A stretch of 64,000 nt of DNA from Caenimonas sedimenti (GTDB lineage: Bacteria > Pseudomonadota > Gammaproteobacteria > Burkholderiales > Burkholderiaceae_C): the NCBI RefSeq assembly GCF_007833165.1, contig NZ_VOBQ01000011.1, positions 62,001 to 126,000 on the forward strand, read 5' to 3'. The notes beneath the pieces are model-generated. The model ran no database searches. It worked only from the letters and a program-made list of their open reading frames with translations, and was not told the DNA's origin. This document shows, piece after piece, positions 53,901 through 64,000 of this stretch. Every line of letters starts with the position of its first letter. The first letter of the stretch is position 1. The position numbers and the translations under genes are program-made.

Positions 53901-56279
53901 GCTCTCGGCCGACGCGCTGACGCGTGTGCGCTTCGTGCCCACGCCGAACTGGAACGGGACGCTCAGCCCCGGCATCACGTTCCATGCGTGGGACCGCACC
54001 AGCGGCACGGCGGGCGACACCGCCGACGTCTCGGTGAACGGTGGCGCGACGGCGTTCAGCACCGCTTCCGCCAGCAGCTCGCTCACCGTGGCCCCGGTGA
54101 ACGATGCACCGTTCCGCGCGTCCGGCACCGTGGCGGACCTGACCGTGCTGGAAAACGCGGGCCCCACTTCCCTGGGCCTCACCGGGCTCTCGCATGGCGC
54201 CGGGGGCGGGGCCGACGAAGTCGCCCAGACGCTGACCTACACCGTCTTGACCGTGCCGACCACGATCGGTGACGTGGTGCTGGCCGATGGAACCACGGTG
54301 GTGACGGCGAATACCGCGTACACGCTGGCGCAGATCGAAGGCATGCAGTTCCGCGCCGCCGCGGGCGCCAGCGGCGGCCCGCAGACCTTCAGCTTCCGCG
54401 TGCAGGACGACGGCGGTACCACCGACGGCGGCATCGACAGCATGACCGAATCGCTGGCCATCCGCATCGCCGCCACCAACCAGGCGCCGGTGCTGGCCGG
54501 GGCGAACCCGCTGGCCGATGTCGCCGAGGACGCGGCACCGAACAACGGGGTGACGGTGGCCAGCCTGGTCGCCGGCCAGATCACCGACGCCAACGCGGCG
54601 GCGGTCGAAGGCATCGCCGTGGTGGCGACGGACGCGTCCAACGGCAGTTGGGAATACTCCACCGACGGCGGGGCGAACTGGTCTTCACTGGCCGGCGCGG
54701 GGACGGGGACGGCGCGCCTGCTCGCGGCGGACGCACAGACCCGCGTGCGCTTCGTCCCTGCCGCGGACTGGAACGGCAGCGTCGCCACCGGCATCAGCTT
54801 CCATGCATGGGATCGCAGCGCCGGGGTGGCGGGCGGTGTGGCGAATGCCGCCGTCACGGGTGGCGCGACCGCGTTCAGCAGCGCCAGCGCCAGCAGCGGC
54901 GTCACGGTCACCGCCGTCAACGACGCGCCGGTGCGCACAGCGGGCACGATGCCGGCGCCGGGCTTCACGCAAGGCGCCCCTGCCGCGGCGCTCGGCCTGG
55001 GCGCGCTCACGTACTCCGCGGGCGGCGGCGCCGACGAAAGTGCGCAGGTGCTGAGCGTCGTCGTGACGGCGGTGCCGAACGCCGCCACGGGGACCGTTCT
55101 CCTCGCCGACGGCAGCACCGTGGTGAACACGGGCGCGAGCTACAGCATCGCCCAGCTGGGCGGCATGCAGTTCCGCGCGGCCGCCGGTGGCGCGGTGGGT
55201 CCGGCGACCTTCAGTTATGACGTGCAGGACAGCGGGGGCACGCCGGGTGTCTCGCGGCTGTCGGAGTCGGTCACCGTCACCGTGAGCGCCGCCCCGGCAC
55301 CGGCCCCAGGGCCCGCGCCGGTTCCGGCACCGCCCGCCCCGGCACCGGCACCGGCGCCGGAGCCCGCACCGGCACCGACGCCGGCCCCTGCACCCACGCC
55401 GGTGCCGACGCCGGTGCCGACGCTGCCGCCGGCTCCTGCCCCGACGCCCGCCCCGACGCCCACCCCGACGCCCGCGCCCACCCCCGCGCCGGGGCCGGCG
55501 CCCGCACCCGAGCCGGCACCTGCTCCAGCCCCCGCGCCCTCCGCCGGGCCGGGCGAACCATCCATCGCCCCTGCGCCCGTCCCCGCGCCACAGCCCGCCC
55601 CGGCGCCTGTCGAAGCCGTGCCGCCCAGCGGCGCCGCTCCCGTGGCGGAACCGGCACCCGCACCGGCGCCCCGGCCGGCCGAAACCGTGGTGGTGCGGGC
55701 ACCTGCCGCAGCAGCCGGCAGCGAAATCGACACGGCCGTGCTCGGTGGCGCCGCCGCGCCGCTGGTCGGCGCCCCGGCCGCTTTCTTCCGCGCCAACGAC
55801 CTCGTCCCGGCGCAGCTGGACGTCACGCCGCGCCTGCAGCCGGTCACAGCACCGCTGGAGCGTCTGCAATTCGCCATGCTGCCCGCCGAGATGTCCACCG
55901 ATCTGCAGCTGGGCGGGCTCATGGGTTTCGCCCGCAGCGGCAGCGATTCAGGGGACGACGACGCGCGGCGCGGCCTGCGCGAAGTCGCCTTCCTCGAAGA
56001 GATGGACCGGGTGCGCGAACAGGTGCGCGAGGAGTTCGACCTCGACCGCACGGTGAGCATCTCGGTGGCCGGCGTCACGCTCGGCATGTCGGTGCTCTAT
56101 GTTCTGTGGCTGATCCGCGGTGGCGTGTTGCTGGGCAGCTACCTGTCGGCGCTGCCCGCGTGGCGCATGCTGGACCCGCTGCCCGTGCTGGCCCGCACGC
56201 CCGAAGAGCAGGAAGACGACGACGACGCCGAGCTCGAGCCGGGTGTCACCCAGGCGCAGGACCCGCTGCGAGGCTTCCA

Positions 56280-56283
<4 letters not shown>
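44914..56283 (+). CDS. Giant LEPR-XLL-type repetitive surface protein (3789 residues)
   Basis: The GTG start gives a basic N-terminus (RQRPKRRAVPVAE) and then the LEPR-XLL-type motif MEPRILYSADL (residues 23-33) instead of an ordinary signal peptide. Residues 65-270 match a DUF7948-like domain (FERNQGQYADGVDFAAFG). Residues 271-727 are SBBP-type beta-propeller repeats (TYFGGTGGESALGVAF, SIYVTGRT, AIAVDAAGNA). Ten alternating two-module repeats of about 274 residues fill 728-3459, each with VNDAPV-type cadherin-like junctions. A Pro/Ala-rich linker (3460-3590) leads to a C-terminal region with one membrane helix (about 3717-3737) and the tail LSALPAWRMLDPLPVL. It is probably a membrane-anchored adhesin or matrix protein, exported and processed by the preceding gene products. 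Confidence 0.88.
47095..55290 (+). repeat. Ten tandem repeats of about 820 bp (274 residues)
   Basis: Units begin at 47095, 47908, 48730, 49552, 50371, 51193, 52015, 52837, 53659 and 54478, each opening with N-x-A-P-x-L and E-D-x-A. Unit length is 813-822 bp, always a multiple of three. Each unit holds one module with DGGTNW and WNG motifs and a second module with LTVLENSG, TLTYTVTAVP and TFSFRVQD motifs. The even spacing implies expansion by whole-unit duplication. Confidence 0.9.
55291..55680 (+). repeat. Pro/Ala-rich low-complexity linker coding region
   Basis: About 130 codons composed mostly of PAP, PTP and PEP tripeptides. The stretch probably forms an extended wall- or periplasm-spanning stalk between the repeat array and the C-terminal membrane helix. 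The simple-sequence DNA is prone to length change. Confidence 0.8.
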
Positions 56284-58777
<2,494 letters not shown>

Positions 58778-58781
<4 letters not shown>

Positions 58782-60676
58782 GCACGAAACCCGATCCGGC
58801 AAGCCACGACCTGGCGTCCTCCGGCACCCACGACACGCCGCCCATCACCGTGTTCTCCCCCGGCGACGAGAAGCTGGCCGAGGAAGTGCTGCAAAAGCTC
58901 GCGCCGCAGAGCGGCGCCTGGAGCCGGCGCTCCACCAGCGCGATGGAACAGGCCGTCATCATGATGGTCGACGACGAGTCGCTCAACATCGAGATGACCG
59001 AGGCGTTCCTGACGGAGGCGGGGTACCAGAACTTCGTCCACACGACGGACTCGCGGCGGGCGCTGCCGATGATGCGCGAGCGGCAGCCCAGCGTGCTGCT
59101 GCTCGACCTCAGCATGCCGCACATCGGCGGCCTGGAAATCCTGGATGCGATGCGGCAGGACCCCGACCTGCGGCACCTGCCGGTGATCGTGCTGACCAGC
59201 ACCACCGACCCGGCCGTCAAGCTGCAGGCGCTGTCGCAGGGCGCGATGGACTTCCTGTCGAAACCGGTGGACCCCAGCGAGCTGGCCCTGCGCATCCGCA
59301 ACACGCTGGGCGCCACGGCGTATCGCGACTTCCTGGCGCACCACGACGCGCTCACCGGCCTGCCGAACCAGTTGCGTTACCGGTCGGCCCTGGCCGAAGT
59401 CCTGCAGGTCGCCCGCACCGCCGGCCACCGCGGTGCGGTGCTGCACGTGGGCGTGGACCGGCTGGGCGCCATCAACGACGCACTGGGCCGCGGCGTCGGC
59501 GACCAGGTGCTGCAGCGCTTGGCCAAGCGGCTCGCGCAATGCGTGGAGACGGAAGTCGGCGGCGACCTGAGCACGGGGGGCCAGTCGCCCATGCTGTTCC
59601 GCTTCGAGGGCGACGCCTTCGCCGTGCTGGTGCCGCAGGCGGAAGAGACGGATCTGCTGGCCGCCTTCATCAGCAAGCTGGTCGAGGAATCGGGCTTCGC
59701 CTTCAGCCGCGGCGGCCAGGATCTCTTCATCACCTGCAGCGTGGGCATCGCCGCCTTCCCGCAGGACGGCCGCACGCCCGAGGAGGTGGTCACCAATGCC
59801 AACGTCGCGCTGAGCCAGGCCAAGGAAAGCGGACGCAACACCTTCGAATTCTTCTCGTCGAAGATGAACGAGCTGGCACGCAGCCGGCTGACCGCCGGTG
59901 CCGACCTGCGGCGCGCTTTCGGCCGCAACGAGATCGAACTGCTGTACTGGCCCGTGGTGGAGCTCGCCACCGGCAAGCTGGCGGGCGCCGAAGCCGTGAT
60001 CCAGTGGAAGCAGCCCTCCGGCCGCGTGGTGGCCAGCCAGGAGCTGCTGGCGCTGGCCGCCACCAACGACATGTTCGCCGGCATGAGCGAGTGGGCGCTG
60101 GAGCAGGTGGTCGGCCACGTCCGGCGCTGGTCCGCCGCGGGCCTGCCGCTGGTCCCGATCTCGGTGAACCTGTCGCTGGCGCACGTGCGCGCGCGCGAAC
60201 TCGCGGAGATGCTGCGCAAGGCCACGCGCAGCGGCCTGGAGCCCAAGCACCTGGCCATCCAGCTGCAGCAGTTCCGCGGGGTCATGGAACTGCTGCCGGC
60301 CGACCGCAAGGCGCTGGAACAATTGCGTACCGTCGGCTTCCGCCTGGCCCTGGACGCCTTCGGCTCCGGCTCGGCCGGTCCGCTGATCCTGCGGGAGCTG
60401 CCTTTCGATGAAGTGAAGCTCGATCCGCGCTTCCTCGACGGCATCACGGAAGTCGCCACCGCCAACCTGCTGCGCGGCGTGCTGCGCATGCTGGAGCGCA
60501 TGGGGCTGCGCGCGATCGTCTGTGGCGTGGACCACCCGCTCAAGCTGGCCTTCCTGCAGAAGCTGCAGGCGCCCTACGGCCAGGGCCCGGCCCTGGGCGA
60601 TGCCTTGTCCGGCATGGACTTCGCAGTCAAGTGGCTCACGCGCCATGGCAAGCCGGGGGCGCCTGGCGCCCCATGA
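58778..60676 (+). CDS. Response regulator with degenerate GGDEF and EAL domains
   Basis: Protein of 632 residues. An N-terminal extension of about 60 residues is followed by a receiver with D110 in VLLLDLSMPHIGG and K in LSKPVDP. The GGDEF domain begins HHDALTGLPNQLRY, but its signature is EGDAF (residues 277-281) rather than GG[D/E]EF. The EAL domain shows AEAVIQW where active phosphodiesterases have EALLRW and lacks other metal ligands I would expect. It is therefore probably a c-di-GMP-binding or protein-interaction output rather than an enzyme. The hybrid kinase just upstream is the likely phosphodonor. ATGA overlaps on both sides. Confidence 0.85.
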
Positions 60677-61593
60677 GCGCTTCCGGGACGTCACCGCCCA
60701 AACCCCCAGCCACAGCGGGCAGCCTGGCCGGCGCGGCCTACCGGCTGCTGGTGACCACCAGCGCCGGCCATGTGCAACAGGTGGCGAAGCTCGCCGCAGA
60801 CGTGGCCAGCTTCGCGGCGTTGGGGGAAGACTCACGCCTGCCGGAAGCCGTCGAAACCCTCCAGGCAGGCGTCGACGCCATGCGCCTCGGTGCGGCCGAC
60901 CCGCAGACCGGCTGGCTCGCCCGCGCGAGCGGCAAGGACCGCGATGCGCGCGGGAACGTGGCCGCGCAATGCCTGCAATTCGAGAGCGAGCGCGACCAGG
61001 TCGAAGCGGAAGCGCGCGAAGTGCTGGGCCGCTGGGACGCGCACGCTGCCGCCGCGCGCCGCATGCTGGTCGAGTTCGTGGTCGAAGTGCAGGCGCTGGA
61101 GCGCACGCTGGTGACGGCCGCCAAGCTGCTGCGGGACATGAAGCGCGCCATGCGCAAGGAGCGCACCCTGGCGGACACCGGCGTGGCACACCTGGAACTG
61201 CAGGCGATGGGGGAACGCGCCGAGGCCATTCACGCGCGGCTGCGCCTCTACGAAGCTGTGCCGCGCACGGCGCACCAGGTGCACCGCCTGGCCCAGGACA
61301 TCACGTCCAGGCGGGCGGCACTGGCCACGGTCTTGCAGAACGACCTGACCCGCCATGCGGACCGCTTCCATGAAAGGCTGCAGCGGCTGCAGGCGGTGGC
61401 GCCCGGCCCGGCCCGGCCGGCGGCGGGCGATGCGCTGGAGCTGGCCGAAGAAGGCCGCAAGAATCTCCAGATGTGGCTGGCCCAGACCAGCTCCACCTGC
61501 ATCCGGCTGCAGCACCTGGAACACCAGGCGGCGCATACCATCGCGAAGCTGCGCGAACGCGCCGCCGCGGCGCTGGCATCGACCCCCAGTTAG
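60673..61593 (+). CDS. Coiled-coil hypothetical protein, last gene of the LEPR-XLL operon
   Basis: Protein of 306 residues with no recognised family. It is almost entirely helical by composition, with long Ala/Glu/Arg/Leu heptad-like stretches (for example about residues 95-165 and 175-230), and has no signal peptide or membrane helix. It is probably cytoplasmic and may be a scaffold or an HBM/MCP-like helical bundle without a signalling tip. Its ATG overlaps the preceding stop by 4 nt, so it belongs to the operon. The downstream minus-strand gene ends 3 nt away. Confidence 0.6.
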   Translation: MSASGTSPPKPPATAGSLAGAAYRLLVTTSAGHVQQVAKLAADVASFAALGEDSRLPEAVETLQAGVDAMRLGAADPQTGWLARASGKDRDARGNVAAQCLQFESERDQVEAEAREVLGRWDAHAAAARRMLVEFVVEVQALERTLVTAAKLLRDMKRAMRKERTLADTGVAHLELQAMGERAEAIHARLRLYEAVPRTAHQVHRLAQDITSRRAALATVLQNDLTRHADRFHERLQRLQAVAPGPARPAAGDALELAEEGRKNLQMWLAQTSSTCIRLQHLEHQAAHTIAKLRERAAAALASTPS

Positions 61594-61596
61594 CCG

Positions 61597-62019
61597 CTAC
61601 AGGCGCCGGTCGGACCGGGCTGCTTCGCAGACGGCGTCGTAGGCCCAGCCGAGGTCGTCGCCCGTGACGGGCAGCACCGGGCCCGGCGTGGAGGTCATGA
61701 AGGCCGGCGCACCCGTCGTGGCATAAGCATTGGCGGCCAGCACGCGCATCGTCCGGCGGCTGCAATCGAACTCCAGGCGCAAGGCCGTGCGCTGGATGCG
61801 GGGCGGCCGGGCGCCGTGCGTCGCCAGATCGGGCAGCAGGGCGTGCCGGCCCCAGGAGCGCACCCAGACGGCCACCAGCGAATGCTCCGCCTGCATGGAG
61901 CCGAGCTCGATGTCCAGGTCGGGCGCGCCCGGCACCGGGCGCCACGCGGCCTGCGCGGCCACCGTGGCACCGAGGCACAGGGCGGCCGCGGCCATTCGTC
62001 CAAACTTGCGCAAGGCCAT
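61597..62019 (-). CDS. Small exported protein, resembles surface-adhesin E-like proteins
   Basis: Protein of 140 residues from ATG 62019, with a signal peptide (RMAAAALCLGATVAAQAAW, cleavage near residue 25). The mature part has DLDIELGSMQAEHSLVAVWVRSW, FDCSRRTMRVLAANAY and a second Cys near the end (DAVCEAA), suggesting a disulfide-stabilised beta-rich domain. The layout is like small betaproteobacterial surface-adhesin E-type proteins; this is a weak match by eye. ATG 62049 would extend the N-terminus without a better signal. It converges on the LEPR-XLL operon and diverges from the TctC-like gene. Confidence 0.6.
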   Translation of the reverse strand: MALRKFGRMAAAALCLGATVAAQAAWRPVPGAPDLDIELGSMQAEHSLVAVWVRSWGRHALLPDLATHGARPPRIQRTALRLEFDCSRRTMRVLAANAYATTGAPAFMTSTPGPVLPVTGDDLGWAYDAVCEAARSDRRL

Positions 62020-62069
62020 CGCTGGCTCTCCCGAAGCGGGCATGGCCACATGCTAGCGAAGTCCGGCCG

Positions 62070-62151
62070 TTCACGGCCTTGCAGTGCAGCATGCGTGAAA
62101 GCGTCCTGAAAGCCACTGCCGCGTACCTTCACGGCCTGGCGCATCATGCGC
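62070..62151 (+). promoter_or_regulatory. Repeat-rich control region upstream of the TctC-like gene
   Basis: The 10-mer TTCACGGCCT occurs twice (62070-62079 and 62128-62137). The perfect inverted repeat GCGCAT-C-ATGCGC (62139-62151) sits just before the GGAG ribosome site. These are candidate operators for the TctD-like regulator encoded downstream. No direct evidence links them. Confidence 0.4.
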
Positions 62152-62165
62152 AGACGGAGACACCC

Positions 62166-63140
62166 ATGACCATCACGAGACGAGACCTTCTGGGCGCCGG
62201 CGCGGCGCTCGCCGCCACCCTGCCCTTCGAGGCCATGGCACAGGCCTGGCCTTCCAAGCCGATCCGCTTCGTCGTGCCGTTCGCGCCGGGCGGCAGCTCG
62301 GAGATCGTGGCGCGCTCCGCCGCGGGTGAACTGAGCAAGACGATCGGGCAGAACGTCTTCGTCGACAACAAGCCCGGCGCCTCCGGCAACATCGCGATGC
62401 AGGAGGTCGCGCGCGCCGACGACATGCACACGCTGATCCTGGGCCACATCGGCACGCTCGCGGTCAACCCGTACATGTTCAAGAAGCTCCCGTACGACGC
62501 CAACAAGGACTTCAAGCCGGTCAGCCTGCTGGCCAAGGTGCCGAGCCTGTACGTCGTGCACCCCGACCTGCCGGCGAAGGACCTGAAGGAGTTCATCGCC
62601 CTCGTGAAGGCCAAGCCGGGCCGAATGAACTACGGCTCGGCGGGCAACGGCAGCGCCGGCCATCTCGCGATGGAATACCTCAAGATGACTGCCAACATCT
62701 TCATCACGCACATCCCGTACAGGGGCACGGGCCCGCAGCTCACCGACCTGCTGGCGGGCCGGCTGGACGCGGCCTCGGTGGGCGCCTCGGCCATCCTGTC
62801 GCAGATCAAGGCGGGCAAGCTGCGCTGCATCGCCACGGGCTCGACCAAGCGCCTGGCGCAGTTGCCCGACGTGCCCACGGTCGCCGAGCAGGGCTTCCCG
62901 GGCTTCGAGATGACGCAGTGGTACGGCATGATGGCGCCGGCCTCGATGCCGCAGGCGAACATCGACAAGCTGGCTGCCGAGACGCAGAAGGCAATGCGCT
63001 CGCCGGCGGGCACGGAGCGCCTCATCGGCGACGCGGCCGAGCCGGTCGGCGGCACGCCGGCGCAGTTCGCGCAGTTCATCACTGCCGAACAGAAGCGCTG
63101 GAAGCAGGTGGTGGAACGGGCGAAAATCGAGGCTGACTGA
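62166..63140 (+). CDS. Tripartite tricarboxylate transporter (Bug/TctC) substrate-binding protein
   Basis: Periplasmic binding protein of 324 residues. A Tat-like leader (TRRDLLGAGAALAATLPFEAMAQA) precedes the family's opening WPSKPIRFVVPFAPGGSSEIVAR. Further hallmarks are VDNKPGASGNIA, THIPYRGTGPQLTDLLAGRLD and YGMMAPASMP. It binds a carboxylate or similar small molecule for TctAB-type uptake, or acts as the sensing partner of the following two-component system, since no tctA or tctB is present here. GGAG precedes the ATG by 9 bases. Bug proteins are greatly expanded in Burkholderiales. Confidence 0.9.
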   Translation: MTITRRDLLGAGAALAATLPFEAMAQAWPSKPIRFVVPFAPGGSSEIVARSAAGELSKTIGQNVFVDNKPGASGNIAMQEVARADDMHTLILGHIGTLAVNPYMFKKLPYDANKDFKPVSLLAKVPSLYVVHPDLPAKDLKEFIALVKAKPGRMNYGSAGNGSAGHLAMEYLKMTANIFITHIPYRGTGPQLTDLLAGRLDAASVGASAILSQIKAGKLRCIATGSTKRLAQLPDVPTVAEQGFPGFEMTQWYGMMAPASMPQANIDKLAAETQKAMRSPAGTERLIGDAAEPVGGTPAQFAQFITAEQKRWKQVVERAKIEAD

Positions 63141-63176
63141 TCCTTCCCTGCCGTCCTCGACTCGCAGGCTGAGCCC

Positions 63177-63842
63177 ATGCGCATCCTGCTGGTCGAAGAC
63201 GAACACAGCCTCGGCACCTGGCTGTCCAAAGCCCTGGAGAGCGCGGGTATCATCGTGGAATGGGTCGACACCGGCCGGGCCGCGCTGGCCGCGGCAGCCG
63301 CGGGCCACCACGACGCCATCGTGCTGGATCTCGGCTTGCCGGACCGCGATGGCCAGGAGGTGCTGGCCGAGCTGCGGCAGCGTGACCGCCACATCCCCGC
63401 GCTGGTGCTCACCGCGCGCGACGGTCTTGGCGACAAGGTGCGGGCCTTCCACGCGGGTGCCGACGACTTCCTCGCCAAGCCGTTCGAACTCGAGGAACTG
63501 CAGGTGCGCCTGCATGCATTGCTGCGCCGCGCGCGCGGCGCCGAGGCGGCGCGCCTGTCCTGCGGTCCCCTCAGCTACGAGCTGGCCACCCAGCGGTTCA
63601 CGCTCGCCGGCGAAACGCTGGCCCTGCCCCCGCGCGAATCCGCCGTGCTGCGCGTGCTGCTGCAGCATGCGGGCGAGCCGATGGCCAAGCAGCACATCCT
63701 CGAACGCGTCGTCTCCGACGACACGGACATCCACCCGGAGGCCGTGGAGGTCATCGTGCACCGCCTGCGCAAGCGCGTGGACGGCCGCGGCCTGGCCATC
63801 AAGACCTACCGCGGCCTCGGCTATGCGCTGGAAGCGGCTTAG
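63177..63842 (+). CDS. tctD: OmpR-type response regulator, TctD-like
   Basis: Response regulator of 221 residues with receiver E7/D8, phosphoacceptor D51 in AIVLDLGLPDRDG, TAR and KPFELEEL motifs, and a C-terminal winged helix ending KTYRGLGYALEA. TctD regulates tricarboxylate uptake genes in other bacteria, and the TctC-like gene 36 nt upstream fits. QseB-type regulators look similar, so the gene name is provisional. The downstream kinase start lies 20 nt inside its 3' end. Confidence 0.75.
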   Translation: MRILLVEDEHSLGTWLSKALESAGIIVEWVDTGRAALAAAAAGHHDAIVLDLGLPDRDGQEVLAELRQRDRHIPALVLTARDGLGDKVRAFHAGADDFLAKPFELEELQVRLHALLRRARGAEAARLSCGPLSYELATQRFTLAGETLALPPRESAVLRVLLQHAGEPMAKQHILERVVSDDTDIHPEAVEVIVHRLRKRVDGRGLAIKTYRGLGYALEAA

Positions 63843-64000
63843 CCAGCTGACGCTGGCGCAGCAGCTGCTGCTGCTCCTGCTGCCGGCTTTGCTGCTGCTG
63901 TCGCTGGCCGAACTGCGCTGGACGGCGCTGGACGTGCATCGCGCGGCCGACGCGGCCTATGACCGCTCGCTGCTCGGCGCGCTGAAGGCGATCGACGCGA
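63823..64000 (+). CDS. Sensor histidine kinase, TctE-like (5' part only, runs off the window)
   Basis: ATG 63823 opens a frame that overlaps the regulator gene by 20 nt and stays open to the end, 59 codons. It begins MRWKRLSQLTLAQQ, continues with a Leu-rich membrane helix (LLLLLLPALLLLSLAELRW) and then AADAAYDRSLLGALKAIDA, which matches the start of the periplasmic sensor in TctE/QseC-type kinases. The kinase domains lie beyond base 64000. The pairing with the preceding regulator is inferred from overlap and order. Confidence 0.75.
   Translation, partial: MRWKRLSQLTLAQQLLLLLLPALLLLSLAELRWTALDVHRAADAAYDRSLLGALKAIDA

Noticed and set aside
50713..54195. Second long minus-strand open frame opposite the repeat array
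   Set aside because: Same cause; the composition repeats every 820 bp in step with the sense repeats and shows no protein family.

Overview
The window looks like chromosomal DNA of a high-GC betaproteobacterium, most likely Burkholderiales/Comamonadaceae (Ramlibacter- or Variovorax-like). This rests on the strong G/C bias at third codon positions, a Bug/TctC-type binding protein beside a TctD/TctE-like two-component pair, a creBCD locus, and the gene order of the chemosensory cluster. Coding density is very high: I found no gene-free stretch above 300 bases and no rRNA, tRNA, CRISPR or IS element. This placement is an inference from gene content, not a database result.

Layout. (1) 2-7705, plus strand: a catabolic/transport operon with a 5'-truncated iolC-type kinase fused to a DUF2090 domain, a 3-hydroxyisobutyrate-dehydrogenase-like enzyme, two tandem Tat-exported ABC binding proteins (the second carries a premature TAA), one LivH-type permease and two SDR oxidoreductases. 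(2) 7757-16876: mixed single genes: a small membrane protein, a RidA/D-serine-dehydratase-like pair, DinB-like, acyltransferase 3, a single-chain biotin-dependent carboxylase, a small membrane protein, a nucleotidyltransferase and a TruC-like pseudouridine synthase. (3) 16881-20513: creB-creC, with creD convergent and overlapping creC; an exact TTCAC-N6-TTCAC cre-tag lies upstream of creD. A multi-pass membrane protein with a TIR-like C-terminal domain (20594-22174) diverges from creD.

(4) 22182-35644, minus strand: a complete chemosensory cluster. In transcription order it reads MCP with C-terminal Cache-like domain, Ser/Thr kinase with cyclase-like N-terminus, second Ser/Thr kinase, two response regulators, cheA, cheW, two MCPs sharing a roughly 700-bp nearly identical cassette and ending in xWxxF CheR/CheB tethers, then cheR, cheD, cheB. 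Most junctions overlap or are a few bases apart. (5) 35934-38477: a DUF1631 protein.

(6) 38586-61593, plus strand: the most unusual region. It is a 23-kb, eight-gene operon, almost every junction a 1-4 nt stop/start overlap. It encodes a GAF-HlyD adaptor, a PqqD-like/M50-metalloprotease/HlyD fusion, a shortened SecA-like ATPase, a second HlyD-type adaptor, and a 3789-residue protein. The giant protein has a LEPR-XLL-type N-terminus, a beta-propeller-like region, ten 274-residue repeats, a Pro-rich linker and a C-terminal membrane helix. The operon ends with a hybrid histidine kinase (PAS-HK-REC-HPt), a REC protein with degenerate GGDEF/EAL domains and a coiled-coil protein. I propose a dedicated export, processing and display system for the giant protein, with its own signalling output. 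(7) 61597-64000: a small exported protein on the minus strand, a TctC-type binding protein, a TctD-like regulator, and the first 59 codons of a TctE-like kinase running off the end.
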